Program-made: the position numbers and the translations under genes
Notes under the pieces: generated by a model
Seen by the model: the letters and a program-made list of their open reading frames with translations, nothing else
Told to the model about the DNA's origin: nothing
Databases searched by the model: none
Shown: piece by piece, positions 8,104-15,485 of the stretch
How the letters are laid out: every line of letters starts with the position of its first letter
Position numbering within the stretch: the stretch's first letter is position 1
DNA from: JANMDU01 sp043777675
GTDB lineage: Bacteria > Pseudomonadota > Gammaproteobacteria > Burkholderiales > Burkholderiaceae_C
Assembly: GCA_043777675.1 (NCBI GenBank)
Contig: JAYWHR010000047.1
Coordinates: 62,001-126,000, forward strand
Length of the DNA: 64,000 bases
Direction of reading: 5' to 3'

Positions 8104-9003
8104 CTATTGCGTCTTGCGATAGCCTTCGCGTACCGCTTGCTCTTGCGATGTGGTCAAGGGCGTGAGCGGCGAGCGCACGCGCAGCCATGCGTCATCGCCC
8201 GTAAGTTCTGCAAGCATCACTTTGTATACGCTCACGAACGGCATGCCAGGCTCTAAAGACAGCAAAGCCAAAAGACTGCGCATGAGCTTGTCATCCGCTT
8301 GGCTCACGCTGGCCGGTGCATCCATCATGCGGCGCATGAGAGAGGGTGCGATATTGGCCAGCCCACAAATCGAACCCGCGCCGCCCACGAGCAGCGTCGG
8401 CATCACATCAGGCTCACAGCCCACGAGCACGGCGAGCTTCGGGAATGTTTGCGCAAGCATCTTGGAATGATCCACATTCGCGCTGCTGTCTTTGATGCCG
8501 ATCACTTCTTTGGGGTGCTTTTGCATCAACTCGGTGATAGAAGCCTGACTCCAGCCCACACCTGAGAGGCCGGGGAAGTGATAGAGGATGATGTGCAAGC
8601 CTTGGCACGCTGCGATCACTTCACTCACATAGGCCACAAGACCGGCTTCATGCTGACCGTTGTAATAAAAGGGCGGCATGAGCAGCCCTGCTTTCGCGCC
8701 AATCTTTGCAGCGTGTCGGGCCAAGCCAATAGCATCGTCTCGCGAGAGCGCCGTGAGATTGATCACCAATTGATTGCCCATCACGCCAGCTGCCACCAAT
8801 GCATCAGCCACAGCCATACGCTGCTGCACCGTAAACGATGTGCCCTCGCCTGTTGTGCCAAACAGCGTGAGCCCATCGCTGCCGCAGCTAAGCATGCGCT
8901 TGCCATGCGCGATCATGCGCTGCACATCCACGCTACCGTCAGGTTGAATAGGCGTGAGCAGAGCAGGCCAAAGGCCGGTGATGGTGTGTTGGTGTGTTGT
9001 CAT
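8104..9003 (-). CDS. DapA/NanA-family class I aldolase or dehydratase
   Basis: A 299-residue TIM-barrel protein of the dihydrodipicolinate synthase / N-acetylneuraminate lyase family. The Schiff-base Lys is in GIKDSS, the catalytic Tyr in ILYHFPG, and the carboxylate-binding GTTGEG motif is intact. The Arg that DapA uses to hold aspartate semialdehyde (family context YNVPxRTG) is replaced in the aligned YHFPGLSGVG, so this is unlikely to be the lysine-biosynthesis enzyme. A 2-keto acid aldolase or sugar-acid dehydratase is more likely. The start MTTHQHTITG is chosen; longer in-frame versions run into the preceding gene. It lies between the truncated HPPD-like gene and dctQ on the same strand, with the operator in the gap to dctQ. 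Confidence 0.82.
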   Translation of the reverse strand: MTTHQHTITGLWPALLTPIQPDGSVDVQRMIAHGKRMLSCGSDGLTLFGTTGEGTSFTVQQRMAVADALVAAGVMGNQLVINLTALSRDDAIGLARHAAKIGAKAGLLMPPFYYNGQHEAGLVAYVSEVIAACQGLHIILYHFPGLSGVGWSQASITELMQKHPKEVIGIKDSSANVDHSKMLAQTFPKLAVLVGCEPDVMPTLLVGGAGSICGLANIAPSLMRRMMDAPASVSQADDKLMRSLLALLSLEPGMPFVSVYKVMLAELTGDDAWLRVRSPLTPLTTSQEQAVREGYRKTQ

Positions 9004-9022
9004 AAAGGTATTTTGAAGGGTT

Positions 9023-9358
9023 TTAGGCCGATCGCGCATCTCGCACGCGCAATGCAATTGCCGCAATCACAGGCTGTTCTTTGCCATGCGTTGCGCCGCG
9101 TACTTCATCGGGGTGTGCGTTGAGCACGATATTCAGACCGCCTTGTCGGTAGAGCAAGACCTCCCGAGAGCGATGCCGAGCCACCGGCTTAAAGCCCATC
9201 ATCTCCAACACTTGGCCTAACGCTTGCGGCTTGGAAGTGGCGTATTCAATGAACTCAATGCCATCCATTCCAATCGGATTAACCGCATCAGAGAACGAAT
9301 GCTGCAAAGGCTCGCGCCCATCTACACGTTCTGGCGCTTTCATCAAAAGGTCGCTCAT
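9023..9358 (-). pseudogene. Truncated HPPD / QuiC-like VOC domain gene
   Basis: An open frame of 111 codons from an ATG with a good GGAG site. It encodes the N-terminal VOC half typical of 4-hydroxyphenylpyruvate dioxygenase, or of the C-terminal part of QuiC-type 3-dehydroshikimate dehydratases: MDGIEFIEYAT..., MGFKPVARHRSREVLLYRQG, LNIVLNAHPDE and IALRVRDA. It stops immediately after the RVRDA strand, where a complete HPPD would continue for about 240 more residues with all three Fe ligands. Only 19 bp separate it from the downstream lyase gene, so the missing part is deleted rather than frameshifted. The remnant supports past hydroaromatic or aromatic catabolism at this locus. A functional stand-alone VOC protein cannot be excluded. 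Confidence 0.75.
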
Positions 9359-9396
9359 TACTTGCTCCAAAGAAATACCGAATACAAATATCCGTA

Positions 9397-9570
9397 TCGC
9401 GAAAAGCGCGAAAGTTACGCGAAAGACGCGAAAAAGAAACTTAAAATTGAAATTCAAAAAATTGCATTACAAACCAAACACTATTCTGCTTTTTGCAGGT
9501 TTTCAAGTTTTTTCTTTTTTGGCTTCTCTCTTTTTCGCGGCTTTCGCGTAACTTTCGCGTCTTTCGCGCC
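9397..9570. repeat. Long inverted repeat (CGCGAAAGTTACGCG type)
   Basis: Two ~40-base arms made of tandem CGCGAAAG units around GTTACGCG face each other across ~90 bases of AT-rich loop. It fills the gap between the truncated HPPD-like gene and livF. Two related elements with a GACGCAAAGGTTACGCAG core lie at 13042 and 36701. Confidence 0.85.
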
Positions 9571-9596
9571 CGGAAACTGAATTTAAATCCAAACCA

Positions 9597-10343
9597 TCAG
9601 ACAACCTCAGCCGACGCCACATGCCCGCCCAGAAACAATCTCTCAATATCTGGATCCGCCAACAACTCAGTGGCTTTGCGGTGCAACACGCATCGCCCTG
9701 ATTCCAACGCTATCGCTTCATCAGAAATTTTCAAAGCGCTTTTCACGTTTTGCTCGACCATCAAAATCGTCGTGCCCTGCGCAGCCAAATCTTGGAGCAG
9801 CTTGAACACATCTTTGACCACAATCGGCGAAAGGCCAATCGAAGGCTCATCAATCAGCAGAACTTTCGGTCGCAGCAGCAAAGCGCGCGCAATCTCCAAT
9901 TGCTTTTGCTCACCACCGGAGAGTGCGCTAGCCTGCGAATGAATGCGCTCTTGCACTCGCGGGAAATGCTTGAGCACTTCAGGGATGCGCTCATGTGTGA
10001 GCTTCGTACCGAGCGTGATGCCGCCGAGCTCTAAGTTTTGATAGACGGAGAGCTGCGCAAACAGATTGCGCCCCTGCGGCACGAAAGCCAAACCTTTACC
10101 GAGCAGCGCTTTTTGTGTATAGCCTGAAATGTCTTCGCCTTCAAACAAGACACGGCCCTCACGGGGCTTGAGCAAACCGAAAATCGTTTTGAGCACGGTA
10201 GATTTGCCAGCGCCGTTAGGGCCAATCAGCAGCGTGATGGCCGCGCGGCGAATGCTCAAATCCAGATGATTCAAGATCATCAGATTTTTGTAACCTGCAA
10301 GCACTTTGTCGAAATGGATAGCGATGTCTGAGCTCATCATCAC
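9597..10343 (-). CDS. livF: Branched-chain/aromatic acid ABC transporter ATPase LivF
   Basis: A 248-residue ABC ATPase of the LivF group. Walker A is GPNGAGKST, the signature LSGGEQKQ, Walker B VLLIDEPS, with the short helical linker and SRG-free C-terminus typical of LivF. It is the last gene of livH-livM-livG-livF and overlaps livG by four bases (ATGA); any of the three consecutive ATG codons could be used. With LivG it energises uptake by LivH/LivM and the binding protein at 13239-14399. The long inverted repeat downstream probably ends the transcript. Confidence 0.93.
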   Translation of the reverse strand: MMMSSDIAIHFDKVLAGYKNLMILNHLDLSIRRAAITLLIGPNGAGKSTVLKTIFGLLKPREGRVLFEGEDISGYTQKALLGKGLAFVPQGRNLFAQLSVYQNLELGGITLGTKLTHERIPEVLKHFPRVQERIHSQASALSGGEQKQLEIARALLLRPKVLLIDEPSIGLSPIVVKDVFKLLQDLAAQGTTILMVEQNVKSALKISDEAIALESGRCVLHRKATELLADPDIERLFLGGHVASAEVV

Positions 10344-11101
10344 GCTCCCAAATACGCATCAAGCACGGCCTTGTTGCCGCGAATCTCGGCCGGCGTGCCC
10401 ACTGCGAGCACTTTGCCTTCCACCATCACCATGATCCGGTGGCATAAGCTCATGACGAAATCCATGTTGTGTTCGATCACAACGAAGCTGCTTTTTTTGC
10501 CACCCAAGCCCTTCTCATTCAAAGCTTTCAGAAGCGAAGAAATACCTCCCACCAGAGAAGGATTCACGCCTGCACAAGGCTCATCGAGCAATACCAAATC
10601 GGGCTCGCGCATGAAGGCCGTAGCGATATCTACCAGCTTTTGTTGCCCATACGAGAGCGTGCCCGCTTTCAAATCTGCCACGTGGCTGATACGAAACTGC
10701 TCAATCAGTGCATCCGCCTTTGCGCCCAGCCCAGAATCTGGCGCAGCAAACATGCGGCTGAATTTACTGCCATGATGCTCTTGCGCAGCCACAATCAAGT
10801 TGTCTCGCACGCTCATCTTGCCAAAGACTTGCAGCGTTTGAAACGTGCGCCCCACGCCGAGGCGCGAGAGCTCCAGAGGCCCGGCCTTGGTCACATCTTG
10901 GCCTTTGAATTCAATGCAGCCTGAGTCCGGTTTGATCTGCCCGAGCATCGAATTGAACAACGTCGTCTTGCCCGAACCATTGGGCCCAATCACGCCGAAA
11001 ATCTCGCCCGGCATGACTTCAAAGCTCACACCACCCACGGCTTGAATCGCACCGTAGGCCTTCTTCATGTCGGTGACTTTCAGTACTGGAGCAACCATCA
11101 T
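10340..11101 (-). CDS. livG: ABC transporter ATPase LivG
   Basis: A 253-residue ATPase with Walker A GPNGSGKTT, signature LSYGQQKL, Walker B LVLLDEP and the LivG-type C-terminal extension around IEHNMDFVMSLCHRIMVMVEGKVLAVGTPAEI. It overlaps livM upstream and livF downstream by four bases each, implying tight translational coupling. It is the partner ATPase of LivF in a branched-chain-amino-acid/organic-acid family uptake system. Confidence 0.93.
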   Translation of the reverse strand: MMVAPVLKVTDMKKAYGAIQAVGGVSFEVMPGEIFGVIGPNGSGKTTLFNSMLGQIKPDSGCIEFKGQDVTKAGPLELSRLGVGRTFQTLQVFGKMSVRDNLIVAAQEHHGSKFSRMFAAPDSGLGAKADALIEQFRISHVADLKAGTLSYGQQKLVDIATAFMREPDLVLLDEPCAGVNPSLVGGISSLLKALNEKGLGGKKSSFVVIEHNMDFVMSLCHRIMVMVEGKVLAVGTPAEIRGNKAVLDAYLGA

Positions 11102-12114
11102 TTTGCTCCTTTTTCAATAGCAGATTGCGCAGTCGATACGCCGGCTTGAAGCACTTTTCTCTTTGAAAATAGCTTCTGAGGCAGGCTCGCCAAGCCATCG
11201 GGCAACCACACCAAAATCGCAATCACCATCAAACCGAAGATCGGCAAAAACCAATTTGAGAAGATCGGTGACACATCACGAATCCATTCCGGCAAGATCA
11301 AGCTGATCAGTGCGCCGACCAGCGGGCCGACAAACAAACCTGCGCCACCGACCACCACCATCAGATACATCGTAATCGATGCGCCGACGGTAAATGAGGC
11401 AGGTTCAATGTAGTCCACCAACGAGGCATACAAGCCACCGGCCAAGCCCGCATACACCGCACCAATTGCAAAGGAGAGTAGCGTGTAGGCGCGAGTATCA
11501 ATGCCCAAGCTTTCTGCGCGAATCGGGTTGTCTCTGAGCGCTTGAAATGCTTTGCCCCAAGGCGAGCGCAATAAGCCCCAGAGCAACGCAATCGCGATTG
11601 TCGATATAGCCAGCGTGAAATAGTAGTAGGCCAAATGCCCCTTCAGCGAGAAGCCGAAAATTTCCGGCCGCGCGATGCCATTGAAGCCAAACGTGCCGCC
11701 CGTGAGCCATTCTTCATTGCGAAAGACAAGCCACATCGCGGTGTTAAAACCCAGCGTGGCGAATGCCAAATAAATCGTTTGCACCCGCAACGCAGGAAAG
11801 CCAACGATCAAGCCCACGACGAAGCACACCAACATGGCAATAGGTAGCCCGAGCCACCAAGACAGCCCGGCTTTCATCAAAATCGCCACGCCATACGCAC
11901 CGATGCCAAAGAATGCAGCATGCCCGAGCGACTTTTGCCCGGCATAGCCCACAGTGAGGTTCAACCCCATCGTGGCCACCACGAAGACCAGCCAAAGGCT
12001 GAAGAGATACACGCCGTAGTTTTTAAGAAAAGGTGGAACTGCTATTAAAACAATAGCTATTAGCGCAACAAATACGCCGGCAAGGTAGCGTTTTTCTTTG
12101 AATAAAGTGCTCAT
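11098..12114 (-). CDS. livM: ABC transporter permease LivM
   Basis: A 338-residue LivM-type permease with about ten membrane helices and the family stretch GYAGQKSLGHAAFFGIGAYGVA. An AAGG site precedes the ATG, six bases after livH. Both ends of the gene are built partly from the dispersed repeat: the first helix (LAGVFVALIAIVLIAV) and the C-terminal tail (QAGVSTAQSAIEKG) are encoded by copies at 12041-12083 and 11115-11146. The tail is longer than usual for LivM. It forms the channel with LivH. Confidence 0.93.
   Translation of the reverse strand: MSTLFKEKRYLAGVFVALIAIVLIAVPPFLKNYGVYLFSLWLVFVVATMGLNLTVGYAGQKSLGHAAFFGIGAYGVAILMKAGLSWWLGLPIAMLVCFVVGLIVGFPALRVQTIYLAFATLGFNTAMWLVFRNEEWLTGGTFGFNGIARPEIFGFSLKGHLAYYYFTLAISTIAIALLWGLLRSPWGKAFQALRDNPIRAESLGIDTRAYTLLSFAIGAVYAGLAGGLYASLVDYIEPASFTVGASITMYLMVVVGGAGLFVGPLVGALISLILPEWIRDVSPIFSNWFLPIFGLMVIAILVWLPDGLASLPQKLFSKRKVLQAGVSTAQSAIEKGAK
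11115..11146 (+). repeat. Dispersed GCCGGCTA repeat, copy 2 (inside livM 3' end)
   Basis: AATAGCAGATTGCGCAG...TACGCCGGCTT on the plus strand, antisense to livM. Read in livM it encodes AGVSTAQSAIE near the C-terminus. Confidence 0.75.
12041..12083 (+). repeat. Dispersed GCCGGCTA repeat, copy 3 (inside livM 5' end)
   Basis: Carries the full GCTATT AAAAC AATAGC arm and a TACGCCGGCAA end. Antisense to livM, it encodes part of the first membrane helix. Confidence 0.75.
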
Positions 12115-12120
12115 AACGCC

Positions 12121-12996
12121 TTAAACCTTGCGCTCTTCTTTGCGACCGAGCAAACCTTGCGGACGAAACAAAATCACCGCCATAAACACGACCAGCGCCA
12201 CCGCATCTTTGTAAGCCGGCGATATATAAGCCGCAGCAAGATTCTCACTGACACCCACGATCAGGCCGCCAAGGAGCGCGCCCCGCGAATTGTTAAACCC
12301 GCCGATGATCGCTGCAAAAAAAGCTTTCGTACCCAAAGAATCGCCCATATCGAATTTAGCGAGATAAGTCGGCGTCACCAAAATCGCCGCCGTGCAAGCT
12401 AGCATCGCATTCACGGCAAAGGTATAAAAAATCATGCGCGGGACATTGATGCCGAGCACGGCTGCACTCTCGGTGTTTTGCGCCACTGCTTGCATCGCGC
12501 GGCCCGTGATCGTTTGCGAGAGGAAGGCTTGTGTGGCAAACACAATCACGAGCGCTGCAACGAGCGTGCCCACATCACCGAGCGAAACCGTCACGCCCGC
12601 GAACTGAAACAGCTTCTCGCCAAACATATTGGGAAACGCATGGGCTTCTGCACTGTAGCCGGCTCGCAGCGTATTCTTCATCACGATGGACAAGCCAATC
12701 GTCGCCACCACAATTTGCATCATGCCGTGCGTAAACAGTGAATCAACGATCGTGCGCTTAAAAGCCCAACCGAGCACAATGGTCGCGACGATCACGGTGA
12801 GCAAAAAAGCAATCGGCAGTGGCGCACCCCAAGCCATGAAGGCCAACATGCCAAACGCTGGCAACATCACAAACTCGCCCTGCGCAAAATTAATCGTGCC
12901 AGCGGCTTGCCAAAGCAAAGTGAAGCCAAGCGCCACCAGCGCATAAATACTACCCGTGGCCATACCGCTGAAGACAAGCTGAAAAAAATCGGTCAT
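12121..12996 (-). CDS. livH: ABC transporter permease LivH
   Basis: A 291-residue LivH-type permease with about eight hydrophobic helices and the typical GLSIVMKNTLR and GRAMQAVAQNTESAAVLGIN segments; the latter is the cytoplasmic loop that contacts the ATPase. The start MTDFFQLVFSG is chosen because upstream in-frame codons come from the inverted repeat. No good ribosome site is seen. It is the first permease gene after the binding protein, separated from it by a long inverted repeat, so binding protein and permease may be expressed at different levels. Confidence 0.92.
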   Translation of the reverse strand: MTDFFQLVFSGMATGSIYALVALGFTLLWQAAGTINFAQGEFVMLPAFGMLAFMAWGAPLPIAFLLTVIVATIVLGWAFKRTIVDSLFTHGMMQIVVATIGLSIVMKNTLRAGYSAEAHAFPNMFGEKLFQFAGVTVSLGDVGTLVAALVIVFATQAFLSQTITGRAMQAVAQNTESAAVLGINVPRMIFYTFAVNAMLACTAAILVTPTYLAKFDMGDSLGTKAFFAAIIGGFNNSRGALLGGLIVGVSENLAAAYISPAYKDAVALVVFMAVILFRPQGLLGRKEERKV

Positions 12997-13041
12997 GAGG
13001 TGAGGTGTTGGCGCAGATACGAATGCAAATTCAAAAACGGA

Positions 13042-13214
13042 GACCGGACGCAGAAGACGCAAAGGTTACGCAGAAGTAATACAAAAGATACCAAAAAAAA
13101 TGCATGGGCTTGATCTCTTCTCAATGCGAGCTTGAATCAGCTGGTCTATGGTGTTTCTATTTTGTATTTCTCTTTTGCGTCTTCTGCGTAACCTTTGCGT
13201 CTTCCGCGTCCGGT
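13042..13214. repeat. Long inverted repeat (GACGCAAAGGTTACGCAG type)
   Basis: Arms of about 45 bases, with the left CCGGACGCAGAAGACGC... facing the right ...GCGTCCGGT, across a ~75-base loop. It lies between the binding-protein gene and livH. The 19-base core ACGCAAAGGTTACGCAGAA is shared exactly with the element at 36701. Confidence 0.88.
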
Positions 13215-13238
13215 ATTCCTTCTTCAAGCTCTAAGGCG

Positions 13239-14399
13239 TTATTTCTTGGCCGACACAGCAGGCAACACAGAAATCACTTCCTGCCGGCCATTTTTCACTT
13301 GCACCAAATAGCTCTCGCGATCGACATCGCCTTTGTCATCGAAGCGGCCGCTCACGAGCACGCCGGGATGTTTTTTCACATCGAGTTCCAAGCCTTTCAT
13401 CGCTGCAGCGACGGCCTTACGATCGACTTTGCCCGCTTTCTCAATCGCCGCTTTCATGGTGTAAACGCCGATATAGCCCTTGGGGCCATTGTGATCCGGC
13501 AGGTATTTGTAGTCTTGATAAAACTTGGCTTTGAATTTCAGCATCTCGGCGCTCGGCGCGTCGATCGTGAGGCCGACGTGCGCCACTGCGCCATTGGCAG
13601 CATCGCCAGCGAGTTCAATGACTTTTTGACCCGTGAGCGTGGTCTCGCCGATGATGGGCTTGGCAAAGCCTTGCTTACGCAGCTCGCGCAAAAGGCGTGC
13701 GGATTCGTCTTCGTTCACATAGGCAAACAGCGCATCGGAGCCACTGGCTTTGGCTTTGAGTACGGCAGCTGAAAAGTCCACTTGGCCTGCATCGGTAGAA
13801 ATTTCATCGACGATTTTCGTGGAACCACCGGCCAGCGTTTTCTTGATCATGTCGAGGCCGCCCTTGCCGAAATCGTTGTTGACATAAATGATCGACAAAT
13901 TTTTCACCTTGGCTTGATCGCTGATGTAGCGGCCAATTTTTGGCATCGCGGTAGCTTGCGTGAAGCTGGTGCGGAAGATGTAGGGGTTGCCTTGCAGCGT
14001 GATGCTGGCTGCTTCGCCGCCCGTCCAGTTCGGGATCTCCGCTTTCTGGCTTTCTTTCATGCTCACCATGATCGAGCCGGAAAACACGGGTCCGAAAATG
14101 GCAAAGACATCGTTGTCAATCGCTTTCTTCGTGAGTGCAAGTGCCACGCCAGGGTTGGTCGTGGTGTCGTTGATGGACAGTTCCAGCTTCTTGCCCATGA
14201 TGCCGCCAGCGGCATTGATCTCTTTCACTGCGAGTTCCACGCCGTTTTTAAAATTGGTACCTGATGTTGCGCCGCCGCCAGACAGTTCAACGATGGCTGC
14301 GAGCTTGATGTTTTGAGCGAAAGCGATTGAGCCCGTTACCAATGCTGCGCTAAGCGCTACAGTTTTGAGAGCGAAAGAAAGCGATGTGCGGCGCTGCAT
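13239..14399 (-). CDS. ABC transporter periplasmic binding protein (LivK family)
   Basis: A 386-residue periplasmic binding protein with the type I fold used by leucine and aromatic-acid ABC systems. The start MQRRTSLSFALK has GGAGAT at the right spacing, and a signal peptide is cleaved after IAFAQ. The body begins IKLAAIVELSGGGATSGTNFKNGVELAVKEIN in the usual way. It is the first gene of the livK-H-M-G-F unit. An operator nearly identical to that of dctQ lies 43-60 bases upstream of the start. The ligand cannot be read from sequence; the context favours an organic or hydroaromatic acid. Confidence 0.92.
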   Translation of the reverse strand: MQRRTSLSFALKTVALSAALVTGSIAFAQNIKLAAIVELSGGGATSGTNFKNGVELAVKEINAAGGIMGKKLELSINDTTTNPGVALALTKKAIDNDVFAIFGPVFSGSIMVSMKESQKAEIPNWTGGEAASITLQGNPYIFRTSFTQATAMPKIGRYISDQAKVKNLSIIYVNNDFGKGGLDMIKKTLAGGSTKIVDEISTDAGQVDFSAAVLKAKASGSDALFAYVNEDESARLLRELRKQGFAKPIIGETTLTGQKVIELAGDAANGAVAHVGLTIDAPSAEMLKFKAKFYQDYKYLPDHNGPKGYIGVYTMKAAIEKAGKVDRKAVAAAMKGLELDVKKHPGVLVSGRFDDKGDVDRESYLVQVKNGRQEVISVLPAVSAKK

Positions 14400-14441
14400 G
14401 AAATATCTCCTGATCATGTGAAAAAATGCGAACCAAAAATT

Positions 14442-14459
14442 ACGTACCAAATAGTACAT
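14442..14459. promoter_or_regulatory. Operator upstream of the livK-type gene
   Basis: ACGTACCAAATAGTACAT matches the dctQ operator at most positions, including the whole right half-site AGTACAT. It lies 43 bases upstream of the binding-protein ATG, in the promoter region. Confidence 0.6.
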
Positions 14460-14541
14460 TACACGCACATGGCTGGTTTATCTGGTTTGTACCTAGCAGA
14501 CAATGCGAGGGAGATCAGCAGTTATGCAATGAGCGAATAGC

Positions 14542-14598
14542 TAGGGAGCCTCTGAGCAAGTCCTAAACAAATCGTTCGGGCTGATAGGACACTCCCTA
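14542..14598. other. Nested palindrome, possible insertion-sequence end remnant
   Basis: TAGGGAG (14542) pairs with CTCCCTA (14592), and inside it GTCCTA (14560) pairs with TAGGAC (14585). The left side GAGCCTCTGAGCAAGTCC resembles the terminal repeats of IS5-type elements. No transposase gene is nearby. It could equally be a structured 3' end for aroE. Confidence 0.4.
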
Positions 14599-14607
14599 AA
14601 GCGAACT

Positions 14608-15462
14608 TCACGAAAAATCTATAGGAATCGACAGTTGTGCGATCGCCTGCGCGGTTTCTGGACGAACACCACGCCACCATTCAAAAGCCAGCGCCGCTTG
14701 TTCCACAAGCATGCCCACGCCATCAACCATGCGGCCAGCACCTGCTGCTTTGGCCTGACGCAGGAAGGGCGTGGCACCCTTGCCATAAGCCATTTCATAG
14801 ACCAAGCTGCCGAGGTGAAACACCGCATTCGGCAACTCAGGCGCTTGGCCAAAAAGCGAAGCAGATGTGCCGTTGACGATCACATCAAATGGCTCTCGCA
14901 AATCTTCATAGCTGCAAGCGTGAACGTTCACTTTTGATTGCGTACGCAACATATCGACCAGCTCTTGCACTTTCGCTAAAGTGCGGTTCGCCACCACCAG
15001 TAGTACCGGTTCAGTGTGAGCAAAGGGTAGTAAAGCGCCGCGCACAGCGCCGCCCGCGCCGAGCAGCAGCACCCGTTTGCCGCGCATCGGCGTTTGATGG
15101 TTGCGCTCGATATCATTGACCAAGCCCACACCATCAAAATTGTCTGCATGCGTTTCGCCGCGCTCAAACTTGAGCGCGTTTACAGCGCCTGCCAATCTCG
15201 CAGACTCTGACAAGTGCGTGGCATACGCAAACGCCTCAACTTTAAAAGGCGCAGTCACATTCATGCCGCGCATACCGCCAGCTCGCAAGGCATCGAGCTG
15301 CCCAGCAAAACCTCCGATCACACCTTCCACTTTCGTGTACGCCATTTGCTGGCCAGTAGCCGCAGCAAACAAGCCATGAATGATGGGCGATTTAGATTGA
15401 ACGATAGGATTGCCGATGACGGCATACTGATCTACTGCGGGATCAAGGTATGTTGAATTCAT
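14608..15462 (-). CDS. aroE: Shikimate dehydrogenase
   Basis: A 284-residue canonical AroE, which reduces 3-dehydroshikimate to shikimate with NADPH in chorismate biosynthesis. The substrate serines are present in VIGNPIVQSKSPIIHG, the catalytic Lys in NVTAPFK and the Asp in ADNFDGVG. The Rossmann motif is LLGAGGAVRGA, followed by VANRT, the usual NADP phosphate-recognition segment. It lies 23 bp downstream of ahpF on the same strand and may be co-transcribed with it. It is clearly more typical than the AroE-like gene at 3594-4424. Confidence 0.94.
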   Translation of the reverse strand: MNSTYLDPAVDQYAVIGNPIVQSKSPIIHGLFAAATGQQMAYTKVEGVIGGFAGQLDALRAGGMRGMNVTAPFKVEAFAYATHLSESARLAGAVNALKFERGETHADNFDGVGLVNDIERNHQTPMRGKRVLLLGAGGAVRGALLPFAHTEPVLLVVANRTLAKVQELVDMLRTQSKVNVHACSYEDLREPFDVIVNGTSASLFGQAPELPNAVFHLGSLVYEMAYGKGATPFLRQAKAAGAGRMVDGVGMLVEQAALAFEWWRGVRPETAQAIAQLSIPIDFS

Positions 15463-15485
15463 CCCTTGATTATCAAGCAGTCGCG

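Noticed and set aside
9224..9580. Plus-strand frames reading KDAKKKLK...FAAFA-type residues
   Set aside because: They are translations of the long inverted repeat and its loop, not proteins.
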